From assembly GCA_018883705.1 (NCBI GenBank), contig JAHLFQ010000104.1, positions 1 through 6,601 on the forward strand: DNA of 6,601 bases, read 5' to 3'. Under the pieces are notes generated by a model. It was not told the DNA's origin. It ran no database searches and worked only from the letters and a program-made list of their open reading frames with translations. This document shows positions 1-5,197 of this stretch, piece after piece (positions within the stretch are counted from its first letter, which is position 1; every line of letters begins with the position of its first letter). A program made the position numbers and the translations under genes. The stretch is from Candidatus Cellulosilyticum pullistercoris. Its GTDB lineage: Bacteria; Bacillota; Clostridia; Lachnospirales; Cellulosilyticaceae.

Positions 1-233
1 TCATGTTCCATCTTAGTGATAACACCTAGTTCAGCAAGCTTTTGTGGTGAGTTATAAAATAGACTCTCCGTACTATGAATCACACCTCCTACATTTAATG
101 CGATACCACATGATAAAAAAGAAATATTATCATTTCTTTCATAAACCACTACTTCTGCCTCTTTATATAACGCCTTAATATTAACAATAGCAGCTGTTCC
201 TGCATGAGTGCATCCAATGACAATAACCTTCAT
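1..233 (-). CDS. NADH oxidase-like FAD-dependent disulfide reductase family protein, N-terminal part (runs off the window)
   Basis: The first 77 codons are present; the rest lies beyond base 1. Translation starts at ATG (231-233) behind a GGAGG ribosome binding site (240-244, 6-nt spacing). The protein begins MKVIVIGCTHAGTAA, the glycine-rich FAD-binding Rossmann start of this family. A beta strand ending in YERND (residues 31-35) follows, then the hallmark SFLSCGIAL, with the redox-active cysteine at residue 42. LFYNSP (58-63) is also typical. In this family Cys42 cycles through a sulfenic acid or a CoA mixed disulfide, and the enzyme reduces O2 to water, H2O2, or CoA disulfide using NAD(P)H. 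The cysteine and fold are seen; the exact substrate is inferred. A water-forming NADH oxidase (nox) is most likely, but NADH peroxidase and CoA-disulfide reductase share this N-terminus. It is cytosolic and would serve O2 detoxification and NAD+ regeneration in an anaerobe. The gap to the upstream amidase gene is 90 nt with no terminator, so co-transcription is possible. Confidence 0.88.
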   Translation of the reverse strand, partial: MKVIVIGCTHAGTAAIVNIKALYKEAEVVVYERNDNISFLSCGIALNVGGVIHSTESLFYNSPQKLAELGVITKMEH

Positions 234-305
234 TATTTTCCTCCATCACATCTAATCACTTTATTTTTATAGGATTAGTATATGTGACTTAGAAGGATCT
301 ATACT

Positions 306-317
306 TTAAACGCTTAA
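306..317. promoter_or_regulatory. Candidate Rex-like operator upstream of the NADH oxidase gene (weak)
   Basis: The palindrome TTAA-ACGC-TTAA lies just past the amidase stop, 73-84 nt upstream of the nox start codon. Its geometry matches the core of the Rex (NADH/NAD+-sensing repressor) consensus, TTGTTAA-N4-TTAACAA. The outer TTG/CAA bases are mostly not conserved. NADH oxidases are known Rex targets in Firmicutes, which is the only reason to raise it. In sequence this AT-rich the core can arise by chance. No good -35/-10 pair accompanies it: TATACT at minus-strand positions 280-275 is a possible -10 without a recognisable -35. Confidence 0.2.
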
Positions 318-323
318 TAGAAT

Positions 324-917
324 TTAATCTAATGTTTGATAAGCTATTTTTACTGCTTCTAAGAAATCTTCCCAATTGCCAAGCATCTTTCTTGGACAAT
401 CTTTTCCGCTAAAATCATGATGTGTTCTCACTTCTGATAGTGAAATATCATAAGTTTTCATTAAATAAGCTACTAACTTCGCTGCATTAGCCTTGGTCTT
501 TTCAAAGTCTCCTGACTCACAAAGTTCAATGCCAATCCCCTTTTGGTTTCCTTCCCTATCACCTGCATGAAAAGCCATTTCATTAGCAGGAATGGCTTCA
601 ATAATTTCTTTATCATCTACCACTATATTGAAAGAGGTACTGGAGGTATTATTAGGATTGGTCAAATAGTCTCTTTCATTTCTAGCTGTGCTTTCTTCAT
701 TGGCTGTATTGTGAATAACAATATACTTTATGGAACGTTTGATTCCCGGTCTTTTATTAGATAAAGGAATGTGGTCTATCGTGTAATTAACGCCAATTGC
801 TGCCTCCACTTCTTCTGCTACAATAGGCTTTTGTTTGATTTTAAATAAAAAACCACTGACTGCCATTAATAAACTGACCATCACTAAAAATGACACACAC
901 TTTTTTATAACTTTCAC
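324..917 (-). CDS. N-acetylmuramoyl-L-alanine amidase (Amidase_2 / T7-lysozyme-like), secreted or membrane-anchored
   Basis: This 197-residue protein is a zinc peptidoglycan amidase, cleaving the bond between N-acetylmuramic acid and L-alanine of the stem peptide. KK (5-6) followed by a hydrophobic stretch (about 7-25) forms a signal peptide or N-terminal anchor with no lipobox cysteine, so the enzyme should act outside the membrane. The Amidase_2 domain covers about residues 45-192. Visible motifs are IVIHNTAN with zinc ligand His69, FHAGD around His117, GIGIEL (127-132), and THHDFSGKDCP (165-175) with the likely ligands His166 and Cys174 and catalytic Lys172. The motifs resemble CwlA/XlyA of Bacillus. 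No cell-wall-binding repeats are present, so the domain stands alone. Where many relatives read SWHYTVDD, this protein has SFNIVVDD, with Asn97 replacing His. The start is GTG (915-917) with a G-rich ribosome binding site (924-928). A role in wall turnover is inferred; a phage lysin is less likely because of the anchor and the housekeeping neighbours. Confidence 0.9.
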   Translation of the reverse strand: MKVIKKCVSFLVMVSLLMAVSGFLFKIKQKPIVAEEVEAAIGVNYTIDHIPLSNKRPGIKRSIKYIVIHNTANEESTARNERDYLTNPNNTSSTSFNIVVDDKEIIEAIPANEMAFHAGDREGNQKGIGIELCESGDFEKTKANAAKLVAYLMKTYDISLSEVRTHHDFSGKDCPRKMLGNWEDFLEAVKIAYQTLD

Positions 918-935
918 TTTATTCCCCCTAAATCG

Positions 936-986
936 CTAGCTGATTTTAATCATTAGTTGATTTTAATTTCTAGCTGAATTTCTATT
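936..986. repeat. Three imperfect 17-bp tandem direct repeats in the amidase leader
   Basis: Three units start at 936, 953 and 970, an exact 17-bp period: CTAGCTGATTTTAATCA, TTAGTTGATTTTAATTT and CTAGCTGAATTTCTATT. By hand count, units 1 and 2 match at 13 of 17 positions and units 1 and 3 at 11 of 17. They lie between the likely promoter (1010-1038) and the start codon (917), so they would be in the 5' untranslated leader. Such repeats can be stacked binding sites for a regulator or a slippage duplication; the sequence alone does not decide. Confidence 0.6.
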
Positions 987-1009
987 TTATACTGCTTCTT
1001 TCTTACGAC

Positions 1010-1038
1010 ATTATACCTTTTCTATCTGCTTAATTCTA
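1010..1038 (-). promoter_or_regulatory. Likely sigma-A promoter of the amidase gene
   Basis: On the minus strand a perfect -10 TATAAT (1015-1010) is preceded after 17 nt by TAGAAT (1038-1033), a 3-of-6 match to TTGACA. Transcription would start near 1003 and give a leader of about 85 nt that carries the 17-bp repeats. The -10 is strong and the -35 weak. The position, downstream of the rnr terminator and upstream of the amidase, fits a dedicated promoter. Confidence 0.5.
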
Positions 1039-1106
1039 CATCTCTAAATACATTAGATCCGTTAATTATTGGAAGCCTTTTAATACATTTTGCTTCATAA
1101 AAAGAC

Positions 1107-1156
1107 ATAAAAGAAGTCTCTTATTCTAATTCGTCAGAATAAGAGACTTCTTTTAT
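1107..1156 (-). terminator. Rho-independent terminator of rnr
   Basis: A perfect 21-bp inverted repeat (1107-1127 with 1136-1156) encloses an 8-nt loop (1128-1135). It begins 26 nt after the rnr stop. In the minus-strand transcript the 3' arm ends in CTTCTTTTAT, and GTCTTTTTATG follows. No gene converges from the left, so it most likely ends rnr and insulates the amidase gene. The arm is unusually long and perfect for an intrinsic terminator. Confidence 0.88.
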
Positions 1157-1182
1157 ATGATGCGTAAGTAATACGCTTTTAT

Positions 1183-3375
1183 TTATTCATCTTTTAAAGT
1201 CACAAGGCTACCTTGCTCTTTATAAAATTCTTCCTCCGTTACAAATCTAAAATCAATGGTTCTTGTCATAGAATCTGTCTTTAAAACTTGAACAAATACT
1301 TTATCACCTAAGCGATAGATTTGTTTGGTTCTTTCTCCAATGAAACGATGACCTGGCTCATCATAGATATAATAATCATCTGCCATTTCATTAACATGGA
1401 CTAACCCTTCAACTGTGTTAGGTAATTCTACATAGCAACCCCAAGAAGTGGTTCCTGTAATGGCACCTTCGAACATCTTGCCAATGAATTGCTCCATAAA
1501 CTCTACTTTCTTAAGCTTAATGGTTTCTCTTTCTGCTTCTTCTGCACGACGTTCACGAAGTGAACATTGTTTAGCCACTTCTGGCATACGTTCTCCAAGT
1601 TTCGCTTCTCTCTTACCTTTTAATTCATGGTGTAAATTAGCTTTTATAATACGATGAATTTGAAGGTCAGGATAACGACGAATAGGGGACGTAAAGTGAC
1701 AATAATATCTTGCTGCTAATCCAAAGTGTCCGTTACATTCTGCTGTATATCTTGCTTGCTTCATAGAACGAAGTAATAGATGATTAATGATACTTTCTTC
1801 TGGTTTACCTTCTATCTCTTCGATTACTTTCTGCATATCCTTAGGATGAATCTTAGCTGCATTTCCTTTTATATGGTAGCCAAAGTTATTAATAAACTCG
1901 GTTAATGCTAAGATTTTCTCTGGATCTGGATCCTCATGGCTACGATAAACAAAAGGTTTTTCTTGCCAGAAGTAATCCTCTGCAATGGTTTCATTGCATA
2001 CCAGCATAAATTCTTCGATAATACGTGTGGCCACATTTCGATCATAAGGCTTCATCTCAATTGGCACACCTTCATTATCTAATATCACTTTGGTTTCTGG
2101 GAAATCAAAGTCTATGGCACCACGTTTAAAACGTTTCTTACGAAGAATTTCTGCCAGTTCTTCCATGGTTTTAAACATAGGTATAAAATCTTTGTATCGA
2201 TCTTTTAACGCCTCATCTTCATCTAATAATATTTTCTTAACGTTGGTATAACTCATACGTTCATCAATATTAATCAGCGTTTCCATGATTTCATGACTCT
2301 GCACATTACCATTTTTATCGATATCCATCATACAGGTAAGAGCTAAGCGATCTACATGAGCGTTAAGAGAACAAATACCATTACTGAGTTTATGAGGTAA
2401 CATAGGAATAACACGGTCTACAAGATAAATACTTGTTCCTCTTTCATAAGCTTCTAAATCTAATGGACTTTTTTCTTTCACATAGTGGGTAACATCTGCA
2501 ATGTGAACGCCTAATCTATAATGACCATTTGGTAATTTTTCAATAGAGATCGCATCATCTAAATCTTTGGCATCTTCACCATCTATGGTAACCATTTGAA
2601 GGTCTCTTAAATCTCTTCTACCTTTTTTATCCTTTTCATCCACTTCACTTGGTACCGCTTCTACTTCATTCATGACTTCGTCAGGAAATTCTCTTGGCAA
2701 ATCATATTGATAGATAATAGAAAGAATATCTACACCTGGGTCATTGATATGCCCAAGTACTGAGATGATTTTTCCTTCTGGATTTCTACGTTCTTCGGCC
2801 CAGTCTGTAATTTTAACTAGTACTTTATGACCTGTTACAGCTCCTTTTGAAAATTTCTTAGGGATAAAAATATCTCTGGCATATTTTTGGTCATCTGGTA
2901 CAACAAATCCAAAGTTCTGGCTTTCTTGATAGGTCCCAACTAAACTTTCTGGACCACGTCTAAGAATCTCAATCACTTCTGCCTCTGCTCTTTTTTCAGC
3001 AGTTTCTGGACGGGTAATACGGCACATGACACGGTCTTTATGAAGGGCACCATTCACACCTGATGCTGGGATAAAAATATCTCTCTCCCCTTCTTCATCC
3101 AAAATTAAAAAGCCAAAGCCTTTTGGATGTCCTTGAAAGGTCCCTGCTACTAAGTTATAAGTTTGTGGAATCGCAAACTTTCCTCTCTTTGTGCGAATGA
3201 TTTTTCCTTCACTAATCAGTTCTCCTAATATATCTTCAAGCTCCATGCGGTCGGAAGCTGGAATTTGTAACATCATCATCATTTCTTTGATTTTCATAGG
3301 TACATATTGAGGATGCTTCATCATTTCTAGAATGACTTGCTTTCTTTCTTGTATGCTTTTAGTTGCTTCTTTCAT
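1183..3375 (-). CDS. rnr: Ribonuclease R (RNB/RNase II family 3'-5' exoribonuclease)
   Basis: This 730-residue hydrolytic 3'-5' exoribonuclease degrades structured RNA, rRNA fragments and, with SmpB/tmRNA in known systems, mRNA from stalled ribosomes. The domain order is complete: an N-terminal winged-helix-like region (about 10-70), two cold-shock OB domains (about 75-135, with GFGFLILD, and 145-210, with NFGFVVPDD), the RNB catalytic domain (about 255-585), and a C-terminal S1 domain (about 630-712, with GCYVELPNTVEGLVHV). The acidic active site is intact in TIDGEDAKDLDDAIS: Asp265, Asp271, Asp273 and Asp274 match the four magnesium-binding aspartates of E. coli RNase R. HFTSPIRRYPDLQIHR (560-575) is the conserved RNA-end binding segment. 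The protein ends soon after S1, without the long lysine-rich tail of the E. coli enzyme. An oddity is four consecutive Met codons (residues 32-35). The start is ATG (3373-3375) with an AGAGGA ribosome binding site. A secG-rnr neighbourhood is common in Firmicutes, but smpB, often next, is absent here. Confidence 0.97.
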   Translation of the reverse strand: MKEATKSIQERKQVILEMMKHPQYVPMKIKEMMMMLQIPASDRMELEDILGELISEGKIIRTKRGKFAIPQTYNLVAGTFQGHPKGFGFLILDEEGERDIFIPASGVNGALHKDRVMCRITRPETAEKRAEAEVIEILRRGPESLVGTYQESQNFGFVVPDDQKYARDIFIPKKFSKGAVTGHKVLVKITDWAEERRNPEGKIISVLGHINDPGVDILSIIYQYDLPREFPDEVMNEVEAVPSEVDEKDKKGRRDLRDLQMVTIDGEDAKDLDDAISIEKLPNGHYRLGVHIADVTHYVKEKSPLDLEAYERGTSIYLVDRVIPMLPHKLSNGICSLNAHVDRLALTCMMDIDKNGNVQSHEIMETLINIDERMSYTNVKKILLDEDEALKDRYKDFIPMFKTMEELAEILRKKRFKRGAIDFDFPETKVILDNEGVPIEMKPYDRNVATRIIEEFMLVCNETIAEDYFWQEKPFVYRSHEDPDPEKILALTEFINNFGYHIKGNAAKIHPKDMQKVIEEIEGKPEESIINHLLLRSMKQARYTAECNGHFGLAARYYCHFTSPIRRYPDLQIHRIIKANLHHELKGKREAKLGERMPEVAKQCSLRERRAEEAERETIKLKKVEFMEQFIGKMFEGAITGTTSWGCYVELPNTVEGLVHVNEMADDYYIYDEPGHRFIGERTKQIYRLGDKVFVQVLKTDSMTRTIDFRFVTEEEFYKEQGSLVTLKDE

Positions 3376-3441
3376 TTTAATCCTCTCTTTTCTTTGCTAC
3401 TATCCATAGTATGAATGAAATTGCAATTTTTTATTAATTTT

Positions 3442-3470
3442 ATTATAACATTTTTTCAAAGATATCGCTA
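3442..3470 (-). promoter_or_regulatory. Likely extended -10 promoter of rnr
   Basis: On the minus strand TGTTATAAT (3450-3442) is a full extended -10 element, TGn followed by a perfect TATAAT. The hexamer 17 nt upstream (TAGCGA, 3470-3465) is poor, as is usual when an extended -10 is present. Transcription would begin near 3435 and give a leader of about 60 nt before the rnr ATG. It lies downstream of the secG terminator, so rnr need not depend on secG transcription. Confidence 0.55.
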
Positions 3471-3573
3471 TGTATTCCCTTTTTTTGTAGCATTTTTCAT
3501 ATAATTCTCTTTTTATTTCTTCATTTGTACGAGCACTTGGACTAACGCACTCTATTTTATATTTTTCCTCTCG

Positions 3574-3601
3574 ATTATAATTTAGCCGAAATCTCTGATA
3601 A
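3574..3601 (-). promoter_or_regulatory. Possible second, more distal rnr promoter
   Basis: On the minus strand TTATCA (3601-3596, 4 of 6 to the -35 consensus) is followed after 16 nt by a perfect TATAAT (3579-3574). It lies just downstream of the secG terminator and would give a leader of about 190 nt on rnr. It is weaker evidence than the nearer extended -10 site, because the region is AT-rich and TATAAT is easily met by chance. Confidence 0.3.
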
Positions 3602-3635
3602 GTATACAGGTACTTTTCTTAGATGAACACAAATA

Positions 3636-3667
3636 AAAAACACTTTACTTGAAAGTAAAGTGTTTTT
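3636..3667 (-). terminator. Rho-independent terminator of secG
   Basis: A 14-bp perfect stem (3636-3649 with 3654-3667) closes on a 4-nt loop, TTCA in the minus-strand transcript. The 3' arm runs straight into TTTTTTATTTG, a good uridine tract. It begins only 7 nt after the secG stop codon and separates secG from rnr transcriptionally. Confidence 0.92.
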
Positions 3668-3674
3668 CCCAGAA

Positions 3675-4103
3675 CTATTGTGCTGGTGTTTCAGATGCTG
3701 CTGGGCTTTCAGTTGTTCCTGTAGCTTCTGGTGACTCTGATGGCGCTGCTGTATCTGCGTTATCAGTAGTATTAGTTGCTTCATCTGCAGGTGCAGATTC
3801 TGTAGGTTGTACAACTTCTGTACCAGTCCCGTTATTAGTTGTACTTGAAGAATTTGAATTTGGAATAAACATTAATACAAATGCTGATAATACGAAAACA
3901 CATGCAGTAATCTTTGTCCATTTTTCAAACTTACCTTCTAAACTATGTTTCCTGTTTTTGTCCCAGTAAGAGTCTCCACCGCCGCTTGTTCCTCCGATAG
4001 AACCAAGTCCCGCAGATTTACCTTCTTGAAGTAAGACGATAATTGTTACCGCTAATGCAGCGATTAAGAAAATAACGATTAAAAGTATTCTAAGTGTCGC
4101 CAT
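3675..4103 (-). CDS. secG: SecG, preprotein translocase subunit, with a long acidic low-complexity C-terminal tail
   Basis: SecG is the small, non-essential partner of SecY and SecE in the membrane channel that exports unfolded proteins. Residues 1-80 are typical: a first membrane helix (about 4-25), the family signature VLLQEGKSAGLGSIGG (23-38), a glycine-rich loop, a basic linker (RKHSLEGKFEKWTK, 51-64), and a second helix (about 65-80). The family is usually about 75-110 residues; this one has 142. The extra part, residues 81-142, consists almost only of Ser, Thr, Asn, Pro, Ala, Glu and Asp, with ten acidic and no basic or aromatic residues. In the known SecG topology both ends face outward, so the tail should be extracytoplasmic. 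The start is ATG (4101-4103) with AAGGAGG (4114-4120) ten nt upstream. It has its own likely promoter and its own terminator. The two-helix core is firmly recognised; the tail's function is unknown. Confidence 0.95.
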   Translation of the reverse strand: MATLRILLIVIFLIAALAVTIIVLLQEGKSAGLGSIGGTSGGGDSYWDKNRKHSLEGKFEKWTKITACVFVLSAFVLMFIPNSNSSSTTNNGTGTEVVQPTESAPADEATNTTDNADTAAPSESPEATGTTESPAASETPAQ

Positions 4104-4144
4104 GACTCTAAAGCCTCCTTGATACCATATACATACCTCTACTC

Positions 4145-4173
4145 ATGATATCAGATATTGTCCCAAAATGCAA
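4145..4173 (-). promoter_or_regulatory. Likely extended -10 promoter of secG
   Basis: On the minus strand TTGCAT (4173-4168, matching the TTG of the -35) is followed after 17 nt by TATCAT (4150-4145, 5 of 6). The bases just before the -10 read TGA, forming an extended -10 (TGn). Transcription would begin near 4138, giving a leader of about 35 nt that includes the AAGGAGG site. It lies 24 bp beyond the stop codon of the upstream membrane-protein gene. Confidence 0.55.
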
Positions 4174-4197
4174 TAAACTCCTCTTTTTATTTTGATA

Positions 4198-5001
4198 CTA
4201 TGCAGGCATCATCCCTTGAGCAATTGACATGAGCATACTTGTTATCCCAATTTGTGAACCTACCATAAGCACTTCATAAATAACAAGTATCATGATTGCT
4301 TTTTTATAGCTTACATGTGCCATCACTTTATAACCAATCACCATGATAATAATCTGAGCGATTCCTTGTAAACTTGCTGCAGATACAAGTGTAGTAAGTA
4401 CAGGATTTGCTAATTGCTCTGGACTTAATAAGGTACTTAGCGAAAAAATGGTTCCATATTGTCCAATGACGAGTCCCAAAGCAGCATCAATAGATTGTAT
4501 CGCCAAACCTACCATACTGGCTAATAGCATAACTTTATAAATGGTTCCAAACTTTCCTTTATCCTTTGCAATAGCTTTAATCACTTGAAGAACGATAGCC
4601 CCTATCAAACAGCTAATAAATACACCTATGATTCCACCAATACCACCAGTTACCATACTCAGCTTATATGTATGATCTAATGCTGACTCAGCTAGACCTT
4701 GGGCTCTTAATTGTTCAAATAAAACTTGCTTATATTCTGTGTTCATAGAAATTAACAAAAGATAAGTAACTGTAAAAAGGATGGTTCCCACAACACCCAC
4801 ACTTGCCCCCTTAGGTGGCTCCTGATTAAAGCATTCCTCCATCATTTTCTCTGGTGCAGTAAAGACATGAATGAAATGTTTATACCAAGGTGTTATTTCT
4901 CTTGTTTCTTCTTCAATAAGACGTTCTCTATCGACCACAGCAAAACCACCATCTAAAGTGTCTCTTTCCTCCTGGCTCTTATTTAATTCTAAATCACTCA
5001 T
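4198..5001 (-). CDS. Yip1-family multi-pass membrane protein of unknown function
   Basis: The protein has 267 residues from the preferred ATG (4999-5001). A charged cytosolic N-terminus (1-60) contains HVFTAPEKMMEECF (about 44-57), which resembles the short amphipathic lead-in of bacterial Yip1 (PF04893) proteins, where a phenylalanine-x-x-proline segment precedes the first membrane helix. About five hydrophobic helices follow, by eye near residues 69-86, 117-142, 155-178, 208-228 and 235-258. Between the second and third lies a basic stretch (IKAIAKDKGKFGTIYKV), also in keeping with Yip1 domains. Bacterial members have no established biochemical role; eukaryotic Yip1/Yif1 proteins act in vesicle transport, and that should not be carried over. 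An in-frame ATG at 5041-5043 would add 14 residues but has no ribosome binding site. The gene lies between eno and secG; the 94-nt gap to secG shows no terminator, so partial read-through into secG is possible. The family assignment is from sequence feel and would need a profile search. Confidence 0.75.
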   Translation of the reverse strand: MSDLELNKSQEERDTLDGGFAVVDRERLIEEETREITPWYKHFIHVFTAPEKMMEECFNQEPPKGASVGVVGTILFTVTYLLLISMNTEYKQVLFEQLRAQGLAESALDHTYKLSMVTGGIGGIIGVFISCLIGAIVLQVIKAIAKDKGKFGTIYKVMLLASMVGLAIQSIDAALGLVIGQYGTIFSLSTLLSPEQLANPVLTTLVSAASLQGIAQIIIMVIGYKVMAHVSYKKAIMILVIYEVLMVGSQIGITSMLMSIAQGMMPA

Positions 5002-5006
5002 TTTAA

Positions 5007-5013
5007 TCCTCCC
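5007..5013 (-). promoter_or_regulatory. Ribosome binding site that fixes the start of the Yip1-family gene
   Basis: GGGAGGA on the minus strand lies 5 nt from the ATG at 4999-5001 and selects that start (protein beginning MSDLELNK) over the in-frame ATG at 5041-5043. The stretch AGGATTAAAATG is identical to the start region of rnr, where it also joins the ribosome binding site to the ATG. Confidence 0.8.
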
Positions 5014-5034
5014 TGTATAAAAGTATTCTTTAAT

Positions 5035-5063
5035 ATTATACACTAATTTTATTTATCTGATGA
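5035..5063 (-). promoter_or_regulatory. Likely promoter of the Yip1-family gene
   Basis: On the minus strand a perfect TATAAT (5040-5035) is preceded after 17 nt by TCATCA (5063-5058, 3 of 6 to TTGACA). The upstream sequence is very A/T-rich with A-tracts, which can act as an UP-like element. The leader would be about 25-30 nt. It lies downstream of the eno terminator. Confidence 0.5.
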
Positions 5064-5102
5064 TTTTAATGATAAATTATTTTTTTATTTTATAATCCAA
5101 AA

Positions 5103-5137
5103 TAAGAGCAACATGATATCAAATCATGTCGCTCTTA
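5103..5137 (-). terminator. Rho-independent terminator of eno
   Basis: Arms 5103-5117 and 5123-5137 form a 15-pair stem with a 5-nt loop. The single position that is an A-C mismatch when read on the plus strand becomes a G-U wobble in the minus-strand RNA, so the stem is complete only in the eno transcript direction. The 3' arm ends in GCTCTTA and continues TTTTGGATT, a short uridine tract. It begins 61 nt after the eno stop. Confidence 0.85.
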
Positions 5138-5197
5138 CTATCATCATCCTATTTGCTTGTCATAAAAATTATAATAAATCCTAACGGCTTTATTACC

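Larger units (their letters stand above)
3400..3618 (-). other. Open frame without a start codon between secG and rnr (possible remnant, doubtful)
   Basis: The minus strand stays open for 72 codons between a TAA (3621-3619) and a TAG (3402-3400). No ATG or GTG lies in this frame; the only TTG comes late, at residue 54. The middle of the translation reads like protein (KIECVSPSARTNEEIKREL, about residues 21-39, then YEKCYKKREYI). The frame overlaps the likely rnr promoter. An A-rich strand yields such frames by chance, so this may be a coincidence, a decayed small gene or a gene with a 5' frameshift. I do not recognise a family. Confidence 0.2.

Noticed and set aside
252..278. CTAATC...GATTAG inverted repeat just upstream of the nox ribosome binding site, considered as a terminator or riboswitch stem
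   Set aside because: It has only 6 pairs with a 15-nt A/T loop and no uridine tract in the right place; too weak to support.
543..764. Plus-strand open frame of 73 codons inside the amidase gene
   Set aside because: It lies wholly antisense to a well-supported gene, has no ribosome binding site and no recognisable domain.
1107..1156. Long perfect inverted repeat considered as a mobile-element end or a CRISPR-like unit
   Set aside because: It occurs once, directly after the rnr stop, with T-runs in the transcript; a terminator explains it fully.
1448..1657. Plus-strand open frame of 69 codons inside rnr
   Set aside because: It is antisense to the conserved C-terminal half of RNase R and its translation looks like the complement of an S/R-rich coding frame.
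3575..3814. Minus-strand open frame of 79 codons in another frame of the secG tail, rich in Gln/His/Leu
   Set aside because: The Gln/His-rich translation is the frame-shifted reading of the repetitive SecG tail, and it reads through the secG terminator.
3649..3969. Plus-strand open frame of 106 codons opposite secG, rich in Val/Ala/Ser
   Set aside because: It mirrors the low-complexity SecG tail, starts within the secG terminator hairpin and lacks a ribosome binding site.
5138..5197. Stretch between the eno stop and its terminator, checked for a small gene or RNA
   Set aside because: It is short and AT-rich with no ribosome binding site, frame or extra stem of note.
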